Positions 19,446-28,453 of a stretch of DNA of 64,000 nucleotides are shown piece after piece (positions within the stretch are counted from its first letter, which is position 1; every line of letters starts with the position of its first letter). The DNA is from JAGVPT01 sp049578505 (GTDB lineage Bacteria > Bacteroidota > Ignavibacteria > UBA10030 > UBA8401), in the NCBI GenBank assembly GCA_049578505.1, contig JBAUMC010000059.1, positions 1 to 64,000 of the forward strand. Direction: 5' to 3'. The notes under the pieces were generated by a model that did no database searches, was not told where the DNA came from, and saw only the letters and a list, made by a program, of their open reading frames with translations. The translations under genes were made by a program, and so were the position numbers.

Positions 19446-19616
19446 ACCGGTCTCTCGACCCTGTTTGAAGGTGTCCGCCCGCCGGAGAATTACGCGGCAT
19501 CGTTTGACGGAAGCAGACTGGCAAGCGGAGTTTATATATGCAGGTTAAGTGAGGACAACTTCGTCACGATTGAGAGTCGTTATGAGTTGATGTTATACAG
19601 AAATTTTGGAACCTGA
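19446..19616 (+). pseudogene. Orphan remnant of a T9SS C-terminal sorting domain
   Basis: Reading 19446-19616 gives a tail with STLFEGVRP, NYAASFDGSRLASGVYICRL and NFVTIESRYELML, ending at TGA. This matches the second half of the sorting domains elsewhere in the window (ETLFAGARRAG, FDGSKLAGGVYLYRI, KKLLLLK). The segment just upstream (CTGGGACCGGTCTC) looks like a frameshifted LGREV codon stretch. It has no start codon, lies 34 bases after the DUF5597 gene's stop in a different frame, and its KK..LLK ending is degraded. It is either the cut tail of a lost secreted-enzyme gene or a broken tail of the neighbouring gene. Confidence 0.7.
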
Positions 19617-19639
19617 ATCATGCCGCAATTCATATAGAC

Positions 19640-19836
19640 TAGAAGCCATCTCAAAAAAGGATTTTACCGAAAAATAACTGTAACTGTCATGCTGTCCCCA
19701 AAGGGATCCCTTCGGGAAGTGTAGCGAAGCATCCATGATATTCAAATTTTTTGGATTCTTCACTTCGCGGAGTTCATCCCGCGACAGCGGGGCTCCGTTC
19801 AGAATGACGATCTAAGGGTTTTTGAGACGGCTTCTA
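19640..19836. repeat. Nested palindromic repeat, copy with 18-bp terminal inverted repeat
   Basis: Ends 19640-19657 and 19819-19836 are inverted copies with one mismatch (TAGAAGCCATCTCAAAAA and its complement). The interior starts TGTCATGCTG and ends TTCAGAATGACG, with CCCCAAAGGGATCCCTTCGGG and ATCCCGCGACAGCGGGGCTCC hairpin material between. It fills the space between the sorting-domain remnant and the GH27 gene. No ORF is supported inside. Confidence 0.7.
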
Positions 19837-19955
19837 AGGAAAAGGTGAACTTTCGTAACTCAACATCGACATGAATTATGCAAATGGGAGAAACAAGTGC
19901 GCACGGTAAATCAATGGAATTGAATAGACTCCCGTACGTCCGGGTGCGGACTGTT

Positions 19956-21767
19956 ATGGCGATGAGAATAGTGTTTGGAGCATTGTTGTTTATTTCAGCG
20001 GCACTTCGCAGTCAAACATTCGCCGATCTTGCACCAACACCTCCCATGGGATGGAACAGCTGGGATTGTTATGGAGCGACGGCTACTGAAGCAGAAGTCA
20101 AGGCAAACGCTGATTACATGGCCTCTCGTTTGAAGAAGTACGGCTGGGATTTTGTCGTGATCGACGTTCGCTGGTATGTAGAGAATGACAAATCACATGG
20201 CTACAACGAAAAAGATCCCATCATCACGATGGATGAGCACGGGAGATTCATCCCTGCGGTGAACCGGTTTCCTTCTTCCGCCAATGGCAATGGGTTCAAG
20301 GCGCTGGCAGATTATGTTCACAGCAAGGGTCTGAAATTTGGATTACATCTGATGCGCGGCATCCCGAAACTGGCAGTTCAAAGAAACACTCCGATTCTAG
20401 GGAGTACGGCGACCGCAAAAGATATTTACAGCACCGAAAACCTATGCTCTTGGTTGGACGACATGTACACTGTCGATGCAACCAAGAAAGGTTCTCAGGA
20501 ATACTACAATTCTGTTTTCGAGTTGTACGCCTCGTGGGGAATTGATTTTGTAAAAGTAGACGATCTTAGCCGCCCCTATCATCAAGATGAAATTGAATTG
20601 ATCCGGAAGGCGATCGATAGATGCGGACGCCCCATTGTCCTGAGCACTTCGCCGGGTGAAACGCCAATTGAATACGCCGGGCATATCAGCACCCATGCCA
20701 ACATGTGGCGGATCATAGACGACTTTTGGGACAACTGGGGAGAATTGGATGCACACTTTTCTCTGTTTGAAAAGTGGATTCCGTATATGGGACCGGGGCA
20801 CTGGCCGGACGGGGATATGCTTCCGCTTGGCAGAATAGGTATTCGGGCAGAGCGGGGTGATAACCGTATGAGCAGGTTTACCCAGGATGAGCAGTACACA
20901 TTGATGTCTCTTTTTTTGATTTGCCGTTCACCGTTGATCTTTGGGGGTAATCTACCCGACAATGATGAATTCACATTGAACCTCATCACCAATGACGAAG
21001 CGCTCGCGGTCCTTCGTAAAAGCAATAACAACCGGCTCCTTTTTGATGATGGAGAAAAAGTCGCATGGACAGCGGATGATCCGAACAGCACTGCCAAGTA
21101 CGTTGCCCTTTTTTATACTTCCGACCGAAAGCCAATCGTAGAGAGTAAGGCGATTTGGAAGACTCAACTCCTCACCTATAAAGCCGGAGAACAGAGCGAA
21201 AATGCTGCAGTCGATATTGCGGGAGCTAAAAAATTGTACCTTGTCGTCACGGATGGCGGCGATGGCAACAATTGGGACCATGCTGACTGGATTGAACCGA
21301 AACTTGCAGGCAAGAACGGATCTTTAAACCTGATTGATATTCCATGGAGCAGCGCAACCTCCGGTTGGGGAAGCGCATCAATAAACAGAAGTGTCGGCGG
21401 AAATAATTTGATTGTCGATAATAAGCAATATGCGGGGGGCATCGGTACTCACGCAAATTCGATTATTCAGTACGATCTCCCCGAAGGATATGATACCTTT
21501 ACAGCCGTCGTGGGACTCGATAAAGAATGCGTCGATCACACCGAGGGAGCAACCGTGAAATTCCTCGTTTTTACCCAGTACCCTACCGGCGCTCCTCCTG
21601 TCGATTCTCTCTCAGTATCATTCAGGCTCGATCAATTAGGATTGAAGGGTCCTTGCAATGTCCGCGACCTGTGGGCGAAAAAGAACATTGGTGAGTACAC
21701 AAATGATATATCGCTTTACGTCCGGAAACATGGTGCGAAGTTACTGAAGATAAGTGAAATTCGCTAA
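19956..21767 (+). CDS. GH27 alpha-galactosidase with NPCBM-type module
   Basis: Releases terminal alpha-galactose from galacto-decorated polysaccharides or oligosaccharides. After a signal peptide (MRIVFGALLFISAALRSQ) comes the GH27 barrel: PTPPMGWNSWDCYG, YGWDFVVIDVRW, LKFGLHLMRG, nucleophile Asp in IDFVKVDDL and acid/base Asp in the MWRIIDDFWDNW stretch, then GPGHWPDGDML and CRSPLIFGGNL. A C-terminal NPCBM-like carbohydrate-binding module (about 445-603; GGIGTHANSIIQYDLPEG, TVKFLVF) completes it. I start at 19956, which gives a normal signal peptide; an in-frame ATG at 19878 would add 26 hydrophilic residues, and neither has a strong ribosome site. No T9SS domain. The esterase gene follows by 30 bases. 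Confidence 0.9.
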   Translation: MAMRIVFGALLFISAALRSQTFADLAPTPPMGWNSWDCYGATATEAEVKANADYMASRLKKYGWDFVVIDVRWYVENDKSHGYNEKDPIITMDEHGRFIPAVNRFPSSANGNGFKALADYVHSKGLKFGLHLMRGIPKLAVQRNTPILGSTATAKDIYSTENLCSWLDDMYTVDATKKGSQEYYNSVFELYASWGIDFVKVDDLSRPYHQDEIELIRKAIDRCGRPIVLSTSPGETPIEYAGHISTHANMWRIIDDFWDNWGELDAHFSLFEKWIPYMGPGHWPDGDMLPLGRIGIRAERGDNRMSRFTQDEQYTLMSLFLICRSPLIFGGNLPDNDEFTLNLITNDEALAVLRKSNNNRLLFDDGEKVAWTADDPNSTAKYVALFYTSDRKPIVESKAIWKTQLLTYKAGEQSENAAVDIAGAKKLYLVVTDGGDGNNWDHADWIEPKLAGKNGSLNLIDIPWSSATSGWGSASINRSVGGNNLIVDNKQYAGGIGTHANSIIQYDLPEGYDTFTAVVGLDKECVDHTEGATVKFLVFTQYPTGAPPVDSLSVSFRLDQLGLKGPCNVRDLWAKKNIGEYTNDISLYVRKHGAKLLKISEIR

Positions 21768-21797
21768 ATCTCTCCATTTTAGGGTGAAGGTCGCTAC

Positions 21798-23825
21798 ATG
21801 AGAAAAAAGACGATCACAGATGAACAAAAATCTTTTCTCACGGGAAACATTATTTCAATTAATCATATGAGCTCAAATATGAAAAGCGCAAAGCTGGTAT
21901 GCATTTTTCTACTCTTCCTGTTTGCCTCGACGTTTAGCGAGGTGCGGCTTCCGCGGTTGATCAGTAACGGCATGGTCCTGCAGCGGGATGCGCCGGTGAA
22001 AATTTGGGGATGGGCCGCACATGGCGAAAAAGTATCAATCCATTTTATCGATTCAGCGTACATCACCACGGCGGATAGTAACGGTGAATGGAATGTCGTT
22101 CTGGCGAAGCTAAAGGCCGGCGGCCCGTTTACAATGCAAATAAGCGCCAGCAACGTTATCACCGTCGATGATATTATGATCGGCGATGTGTATGTCTGTT
22201 CGGGCCAATCGAACATGGAACTTCTGATGAAAGCAGTCAGTCCGATCTATGGAAATGAGATTGCAAACTCGGAGAATTCATTTATACGCCATTTTTATGT
22301 TCCGCAGGAATATGATTTTAAGAAACCGCACAGCGATGTCGACTCCGGCTCATGGAAAACGGCAAACCCTGAAAACGTCCTCGATTTTTCGGCAGTTGCT
22401 TACTTTTTTGCGAAGGAGCTTTATGACAGATACAAAATTCCGATAGGCGTCATCAATTGCAGCTTGGGTGGCTCTCCCGCCGAATCATGGTTAAGTGAAG
22501 AAGCCTTGAAGGCATTTCCCGATCACTATAAGGAAGCGATGCGATTCAAAGACGACGCTCTGATAAAACAAATTGAGAGCGATGATAACAAAAGAATCGG
22601 CGAATGGTACAGTCTCCTGCGGCAAAAAGATGAAGGCTACAAGGATCCGCAGAAACCTTGGTACGAAGCGGCCTTAAATACGAAAGACTGGGCGACGATG
22701 AAAGTCCCGGGATATTGGTCAACCGCCGGTCTAGGGAGTATTAATGGAGTGGTATGGTTCAGAAAAAAAGTAATGGTTCCATCCTCGATTGCCGGAAAAG
22801 AAGCCATACTCATATTGGGAAGGATCGTTGACGCTGACTCTGTTTATATCAATGGCGTGTTTGTCGGTACGACGAGCTATCAGTATCCGCGAAGAAGATA
22901 TAATATCCTTTCCAATCTTCTTAAGGAGGGTGAAAACACAATAGTTGTACGTGTTATCAACAGCGCAGGCAACGGAGGCTTTGTCCCGGATAAGGAGTAC
23001 GAAATAAAAAGCGGAGAGAACACGATCGATTTACGGGGCGACTGGCAGTACCGTCTCGGAGCTGAGATGAATCCTTTGGCGAGCCAAACATTCATAAGAT
23101 GGAAACCGCTCGGTTTGTATAATGCAATGCTTGCGCCGCTGTTGAATTATCGGATCAGAGGCGTCGTTTGGTATCAAGGGGAATCAAATGCAGGTAGACC
23201 TCTTGAATACAGAACGCTTTTTCCGGCGCTTATTCGCGATTGGCGAAACAGCTGGAACGAAGGGGATTTTCCATTTTTGTTTGTGCAACTCCCCAATTTC
23301 ATGGAAGCGAAGAGCCAGCCTTCCGAAAGCAATTGGGCGCTTTTGCGAGAATCACAACTTAAAACATTGAGTGTACCCAATACCGGGATGGCGGTAACGA
23401 TTGATATCGGAGAATGGAACGATATCCATCCGCTCGATAAAAAAGATGTCGGTAAACGGCTTGCTCTTGCTGCTGAGAAAGTGGTGTACGGAGACGACAA
23501 TGTGGTCTACTCCGGCCCGATATATCAATCCATGAAGGTAGATGGAGATAAGGTCGTATTGACATTTACAAACATCGGGAGTGGATTGATTGCTAAGGGA
23601 GAGGATCTGAAGTCATTTGCAGTAGCCGGGGCGGATAAACAATTTGTCTGGGCAAACGCAAAGATTGAAAACGATAACGTTGTTGTTTGGAGCGATAAAG
23701 TTGTAAACCCGGTTGCAGTGAGATATGCCTGGGCCGACAATCCGGCGGGAGCAAATTTCTACAACAAGGATGGTCTGCCCGCCTCGCCATTTAGAACGGA
23801 TGAGTGGGATGCAGATGAGAAATAA
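21798..23825 (+). CDS. Sialate-O-acetylesterase-family carbohydrate esterase
   Basis: SGNH-type esterase that most likely removes acetyl groups from hemicellulose or pectin; the family name comes from sialate 9-O-acetylesterase, but in this locus a xylan or pectin substrate is more likely (inference). The 675-residue product has a signal segment (LVCIFLLFLFASTFS), an N-terminal Ig-like strand set (LISNGMVLQRDAPVKIWGWA), catalytic Ser in VCSGQSNMELL, GVVWYQGESNAG, and the catalytic Asp-His in NDIHPLDKKDVGKR. Between the Ser and the second block lies an inserted jelly-roll sugar-binding domain (about 295-425; WFRKKVMVP, DADSVYINGVFVG). The start at 21798 has GAAGG 7 bases upstream. Follows GH27 closely. 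Confidence 0.86.
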   Translation: MRKKTITDEQKSFLTGNIISINHMSSNMKSAKLVCIFLLFLFASTFSEVRLPRLISNGMVLQRDAPVKIWGWAAHGEKVSIHFIDSAYITTADSNGEWNVVLAKLKAGGPFTMQISASNVITVDDIMIGDVYVCSGQSNMELLMKAVSPIYGNEIANSENSFIRHFYVPQEYDFKKPHSDVDSGSWKTANPENVLDFSAVAYFFAKELYDRYKIPIGVINCSLGGSPAESWLSEEALKAFPDHYKEAMRFKDDALIKQIESDDNKRIGEWYSLLRQKDEGYKDPQKPWYEAALNTKDWATMKVPGYWSTAGLGSINGVVWFRKKVMVPSSIAGKEAILILGRIVDADSVYINGVFVGTTSYQYPRRRYNILSNLLKEGENTIVVRVINSAGNGGFVPDKEYEIKSGENTIDLRGDWQYRLGAEMNPLASQTFIRWKPLGLYNAMLAPLLNYRIRGVVWYQGESNAGRPLEYRTLFPALIRDWRNSWNEGDFPFLFVQLPNFMEAKSQPSESNWALLRESQLKTLSVPNTGMAVTIDIGEWNDIHPLDKKDVGKRLALAAEKVVYGDDNVVYSGPIYQSMKVDGDKVVLTFTNIGSGLIAKGEDLKSFAVAGADKQFVWANAKIENDNVVVWSDKVVNPVAVRYAWADNPAGANFYNKDGLPASPFRTDEWDADEK

Positions 23826-23908
23826 TAATTCGTAGAAGCAGGGGCGTATCCATTTGGTCAGGCGAAATATTGTAGTTCGCGAATTCATGATAAAATAAAG
23901 GGTTACTT

Positions 23909-25765
23909 ATGAAACGGTCGCTGCAGTTTTGTTTTGTGATTATTCTTCTTGGCATATGCTCAGGGTTGATGCCTGCATTAGCGCAACCATCCGGGGGGCC
24001 GTATGGCCCGATCAAACAGAGGTATGAATTGCCGAAAGAAGCGGTCAAAATATATTATGTAGCCGTCGATGGACGATCCGAAAGGACAGGTGAAACGCTT
24101 GCCGAGCCCACATCGCTGGAAGCGGCGATCGAACGGGTGCGAACCGGCGATGCGATCGTTTTACGCGGCGGTACATATCGCACCGGCAACCTGATTTTAA
24201 ATCAAGGCGTTACTATCCAGCCCTACGGTGACGAACAGCCGGTGTTGAAAGGAACGTATGTGGCCGCGGATTGGAGAACTCTTGGAAACGGATTATGGGT
24301 CGCTAAATGGTCCCATTTATTTCCTTCCAAACCCGACCCATGGTGGCAACGCGACCGCGAAGGGAAAAAAACTCCGCTGTATCGCTTCAACAACGATATG
24401 GTCTTTGTGGATGGGAAGTTTCTGCAGGCCGTCGGATGGGAAGGGGAAGTGGATCAAAACTCGTATTACATCGACTACGACGACAGTTTGGTGTACATCG
24501 GCGCTGACCCGACGAACCGGTTGGTGGAAATTACCGCCTTCGACGCTGCAATCATAAGGACGACCAAAGAATGCCACGGCAAACAATCTGACCACAAAGG
24601 GTATACCATCCGGGGGATCACGTTTACCCAATATGCTTACCGCGCGCTCGAAATCGAAGGGACAGATCCGGTGGCGTTGACCGATGAGTCAACACATGGG
24701 AAGGATGTTGTAGGTTCGACGCTGGAAAATTGCACTATTTCCTTCTGCTCAAGAGTCGCAGGGTATTTTAGAGGAGACAATTTCACCATGCGTCATTGCA
24801 AGGTGAGCGACACCAGCACTGAAGGCGTGTATGTGATCGGCTCCAATGACATACTGCTGGAAGGAAATATTTTCACGCGCAACAATATCGAAAATATCAC
24901 TGGGTATTACCCTGCTGCGGTCAAAATTTTCAATCAATGCCACAGGGCCACATGTCGCGATAACTTAATCATCGATCTCCCCAATTCAAACGGTGTCTGG
25001 GACGATGTCGGTGAAGTTGATGGCGTGTTTGTGGACAACTGGGTTGAAGGCGTCGGTCATGTCGATACGACAACCCGAACAGATCAGGTCTGGCCGAGCA
25101 GCAACGGATTCTTTTTTGAGATCTCGAAAGGCGCTATCTGCGCTGGAAATGTTTTTGTCAATTGCGATCACGGGCTTCTGGTGCTCAACAGTTCGCACGT
25201 TCAGATCTACCAGAATACATTTGTGAACAGCATGGCCTGCATCGGGCGCAACGGGCGGGTCCCCGCCGGCGATCATTTTGGCTGGCATTCCAGTACCGGA
25301 CCGGACGTCGACAAACGGGAGGGACACATATTTGTCAATAACCTCCTCACGGGCGATAAGGGCTTCACCAGACCGCTGCTTTTCGTCTGGCAGCCGGCAT
25401 CCCTCTGCAACCAGCTGACGAGGCCGGAACTGAGTCAATTTGACTATAATGTCTTCGAACGCGGCACCGAGAAACCATCGTACCCGTTAATCGTATGGAG
25501 TCCGGCTCAAAATGAAAAATGTCAAACGGGATTTGATTCGGTAGAAGCCCTTCGTGCACGCTATCCGGAATTTGAAGCCAACAGCCGGTATTATTCTAAC
25601 TACGACGGTCCTTCATTCAAGAGTACTGCTTTAGGCAACTATCAATTGGTACGGGACGCTCCCGGATCGAAGTCAGGGGTGCAGCTCCCGACTGAGATCA
25701 GAAAACTTCTAAGTGAGTCGAAGAAGGATAGCCGGTACGTGGGTGCATACGCGCCAATGCCATGA
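23909..25765 (+). CDS. Secreted parallel beta-helix protein, candidate polysaccharide lyase
   Basis: 618 residues with a signal peptide (FVIILLGICSGLMPALAQP). The first ordered part, YYVAVDGRSERTGETLAEP followed by LEAAIERVRTGDAIVLRGG and TYRTGNLILNQGVTIQPYG, is the DUF1565-like opening of right-handed beta-helix proteins. Repeated helix rungs follow (LENCTISFCSRVAGYF, NFTMRHCKVSDTSTEGVYV, NDILLEGNIFTRNN, LLVLNSSHVQIYQNTFVNS; about 230-460). No catalytic set can be named. Its stop overlaps the start of a GH105 unsaturated-uronyl hydrolase by 4 bases (ATGA), and a hexuronate transporter follows, so a lyase producing unsaturated uronates is a reasonable guess; esterase or binding roles remain possible. 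AAGGG lies 6 bases before the ATG. No T9SS domain. Confidence 0.78.
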   Translation: MKRSLQFCFVIILLGICSGLMPALAQPSGGPYGPIKQRYELPKEAVKIYYVAVDGRSERTGETLAEPTSLEAAIERVRTGDAIVLRGGTYRTGNLILNQGVTIQPYGDEQPVLKGTYVAADWRTLGNGLWVAKWSHLFPSKPDPWWQRDREGKKTPLYRFNNDMVFVDGKFLQAVGWEGEVDQNSYYIDYDDSLVYIGADPTNRLVEITAFDAAIIRTTKECHGKQSDHKGYTIRGITFTQYAYRALEIEGTDPVALTDESTHGKDVVGSTLENCTISFCSRVAGYFRGDNFTMRHCKVSDTSTEGVYVIGSNDILLEGNIFTRNNIENITGYYPAAVKIFNQCHRATCRDNLIIDLPNSNGVWDDVGEVDGVFVDNWVEGVGHVDTTTRTDQVWPSSNGFFFEISKGAICAGNVFVNCDHGLLVLNSSHVQIYQNTFVNSMACIGRNGRVPAGDHFGWHSSTGPDVDKREGHIFVNNLLTGDKGFTRPLLFVWQPASLCNQLTRPELSQFDYNVFERGTEKPSYPLIVWSPAQNEKCQTGFDSVEALRARYPEFEANSRYYSNYDGPSFKSTALGNYQLVRDAPGSKSGVQLPTEIRKLLSESKKDSRYVGAYAPMP

Positions 25766-27060
25766 TTTTCTCCGCCAAGAAAGCAATTGACGTTCCTTTC
25801 GAACGAACTCTGGCTCATTTCCGGCGTCGAAGTGTTTTTCAACTTTCGATCTTCCTTTTATCTTCATGTCTATTTGCATCAGAGGATCTTTCGGCGCAAG
25901 AAATTCCATCCACTATTGACAAGTTGAAATCGGTTGCCGGTGCAGTTCTCAGCCATGCTTCTTTTGAATTTGTGGATAAGAAAGATGGAAAGCATTACTC
26001 ATCAGCGGATGCTGCTCCGGCAGATGCGCAGCTTCAGCTGGTAAGCCCGGCGAACGACTGGCGGTACTGGAACGGCGTTTTGAATATCGCGATGATTGAA
26101 ACGGGAGAAGCTTTGCATGACTCTGCATACACTAATTTTTCCATCAGGAATATTGCGTTCAGTTTTGACAACTATCAGTATTTCGCGAAGAAGTACAGGG
26201 GCGAATCGAAATGGGAATATCCTTTCGGCCAGATGATTACGATCGAAGATCTTGATGACTGCGGTGCAATGGGAGCAAGTCTCATTGAAGTCTATCGCCT
26301 CGATCGGCAAAGCCGTTATCGCAGCTGCATCGACCAACTCGCAAGCTATATCACCACCAAACAGGTTCGCTATGAAGACAGCACATTGGTTCGGCCGGAT
26401 CCACTAAAATGGACAATCTGGGCTGACGACTTGTATATGAGCGTTTCTTTTCTCGCTCGAATGGGTGAATTGACCGGCGACGCGCGCTACTTCGACGACG
26501 CCGCAAAACAGGTCGTCAACTTTCATAAGCATCTTTTTGATGAATCCAAGGGCCTCATTGCTCATTTCTGGTATTCGGACGTGAACCGCCAGGGGGTGGC
26601 TTTCTGGGGACGGGCGAACGGATGGGCGATGATGGCGCAGGTCAATTTGCTGGACCGCCTGCCGAAGAATCATCCGATGCGGGATACTCTCATTGCGTTG
26701 CTCCGGAGACATATTTTTGGCATCGCCCGCTGGCAAAGCGGCGATGGCTTGTGGCACCAGTTGCTTGACAAAGAGGATTCATTTCTAGAGACCTCGTGCA
26801 GCGCAATGTTTACTTATGCGATTGCTCGGAGTGTGAACAAGGGCTATCTTGAGCAGAGGTACTCGTCAATCGCACTACGAGGGTGGGAAGGAGTTGCTTC
26901 CAAGATTCTTCCCGACGGCGAAATCGAAGGAGTGAGCGCCGGCACGGGAATAAGCGATGACCTCGTCTATTACTATCATCGTCCGACGCCACTCAACGAT
27001 CCGCATGGAACTGGGGCGGTTCTGCTGGCAGGCACGGAAGTACTGCGGCTGCCAAAGTGA
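25762..27060 (+). CDS. GH88/GH105-type unsaturated rhamnogalacturonyl hydrolase
   Basis: Opens the 4,5-unsaturated uronate left at the non-reducing end of lyase products such as rhamnogalacturonan disaccharides. The 432-residue (alpha/alpha)6 barrel has DWRYWNGVLNIAM, the Asp pair in ITIEDLDDCGAMG, the conserved WADDLYMS (catalytic Asp region), HFWYSDVNRQGVAFWGRANGW, and HQLLDKEDSFLETSCSAMF. An N-terminal hydrophobic stretch (LSIFLLSSCLFASEDLSAQ) suggests export to the periplasm. It starts by ATGA overlap with the beta-helix gene, implying translational coupling. The MFS transporter gene starts 36 bases after its stop. The three form a coherent uronate-releasing and import set. Confidence 0.88.
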   Translation: MIFSAKKAIDVPFERTLAHFRRRSVFQLSIFLLSSCLFASEDLSAQEIPSTIDKLKSVAGAVLSHASFEFVDKKDGKHYSSADAAPADAQLQLVSPANDWRYWNGVLNIAMIETGEALHDSAYTNFSIRNIAFSFDNYQYFAKKYRGESKWEYPFGQMITIEDLDDCGAMGASLIEVYRLDRQSRYRSCIDQLASYITTKQVRYEDSTLVRPDPLKWTIWADDLYMSVSFLARMGELTGDARYFDDAAKQVVNFHKHLFDESKGLIAHFWYSDVNRQGVAFWGRANGWAMMAQVNLLDRLPKNHPMRDTLIALLRRHIFGIARWQSGDGLWHQLLDKEDSFLETSCSAMFTYAIARSVNKGYLEQRYSSIALRGWEGVASKILPDGEIEGVSAGTGISDDLVYYYHRPTPLNDPHGTGAVLLAGTEVLRLPK

Positions 27061-27096
27061 ATCGCCGCGCTAAACCCACATTCAGGAAAACGAAAG

Positions 27097-28404
27097 ATGA
27101 TAAACTCAGAAAATAGTGACCCGAAGAAAACATCCTCCGATTCTAAAACCGGGCCGGATACAAAGATCGGCTCGTATCGCTGGAGCGTTTGCGCTCTGCT
27201 CTTTTTTGCAATGACCATTATTTATGTTGACCGGCAGGCGCTCGGGATTTTGGCCCCCGTGTTGCAGAAAGACATCGGATGGAACGAAATCCAGTACGGC
27301 TACATCGTCGCCGCATTTACGGCGGCGTATGCCCTCGGCCTTCTCCTCGCGGGACGGATTATCGACAAGGTCGGGACGAAGATCGGCTATCTCGTCTCCA
27401 TGCTTGTATGGAGCATCGCTGCAATGGGGCATTCGCTGGCGACGTCCGTTTTCACATTCGGCGTGGCAAGATTCTCGCTTGGGCTGGGGGAGTCTGCCAA
27501 CTTTCCGGCCGCGATTAAAGCGATCGCCGAATGGTTCCCGAAGAAAGAGAGAGCCTATGCAACCGGATGGTTCAATTCGGGACCCAATGTCGGTGTCGTT
27601 TTTGCGTCGTTGGTTGTGCCGTGGATTGCGTTGACATGGGGCTGGCAAGCTGTGTTTATATTTATCGGCCTCCTTGGACTTATTTGGATGTTTTTCTGGT
27701 GGTGGATCTATGAACTTCCGGAAAATCACAAAAAAATCACCAGGGAAGAATTTGCGTATATCAATGCGGACAAGACTGAAGTGGAAACGGAAAGCATTCC
27801 ATGGTTGCGTCTTTTGAAGTACAGGCAAACCTGGTTTTTCGCGGTCGGCAAGTTCCTCACCGATCCAGTCTGGTGGTTTTATATCTACTGGCTGCCGAAG
27901 TTTCTCAACCAACGGTTTGGTTTGGACCTGGCCCATCTTGGTTTGCCGTTGATCGTTATCTACACCATGACCGCAGTCGGGAGTGTCGCGGGAGGCTGGT
28001 TCTCCGGAGCCCTGATCAAAGGAGGATCGAGCATCAACAGAGGGAGAAAAACGGTGATGCTTATCAGCGCCTTGCTTATCGTCCCCATTGTTTTCGCTTC
28101 CACCGTTTCCGAATGGTGGGCGGTACTGCTGATCGGGATTGCCACGGCAGCTCATCAGAGCTGGTCTGCAAATCTCTTCACCACTGTCTCGGATATGTTT
28201 CCGAAGAAAGCGATCGGTTCTGTCGTCGGTCTGGGCGGAATGGCAGGTTCAGTCGCCGGGTCGCTGGTGGCCGCCGCCGCCGGTTTCATCCTGCAGTTCA
28301 CAGGGAGCTATCTATCGTTGTTTATCATGGCAGGATCTGCTTACTTGTTGGCTCTATTCATCCTCAACTTGCTTGTCCCCGAAATTAAAGAAGTTGAGAT
28401 TTGA
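27097..28404 (+). CDS. MFS transporter, hexuronate (ExuT-like) family
   Basis: Inner-membrane 12-helix symporter of the anion:cation symporter group; likely imports galacturonate/glucuronate or their unsaturated derivatives. 435 residues. The hallmark first-helix wording is IYVDRQALGILAPVLQKDIGW, followed by YGYIVAAFTAAYALGLLLAGRIIDKVGTK in pieces, RFSLGLGESANFPAAIKA and EWFPKKERAYATGWFNSG, all typical of ExuT/DgoT-type carriers. Helices recur to the C-terminus. It closes the beta-helix/GH105 group and would take up uronates released by that group and by the glucuronoxylanase. The substrate is inferred from family and context. Confidence 0.85.
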   Translation: MINSENSDPKKTSSDSKTGPDTKIGSYRWSVCALLFFAMTIIYVDRQALGILAPVLQKDIGWNEIQYGYIVAAFTAAYALGLLLAGRIIDKVGTKIGYLVSMLVWSIAAMGHSLATSVFTFGVARFSLGLGESANFPAAIKAIAEWFPKKERAYATGWFNSGPNVGVVFASLVVPWIALTWGWQAVFIFIGLLGLIWMFFWWWIYELPENHKKITREEFAYINADKTEVETESIPWLRLLKYRQTWFFAVGKFLTDPVWWFYIYWLPKFLNQRFGLDLAHLGLPLIVIYTMTAVGSVAGGWFSGALIKGGSSINRGRKTVMLISALLIVPIVFASTVSEWWAVLLIGIATAAHQSWSANLFTTVSDMFPKKAIGSVVGLGGMAGSVAGSLVAAAAGFILQFTGSYLSLFIMAGSAYLLALFILNLLVPEIKEVEI

Positions 28405-28453
28405 TGAAGAACCTTTAGACTAAATTTCCGGTTTATTGATTAGAGGAGTTGTC

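Noticed and set aside
27106..28155. A 349-codon open frame antisense to the hexuronate transporter
   Set aside because: It lies wholly inside a well-conserved MFS gene; its composition (rich in R, G, P, D) is typical of an antisense shadow.
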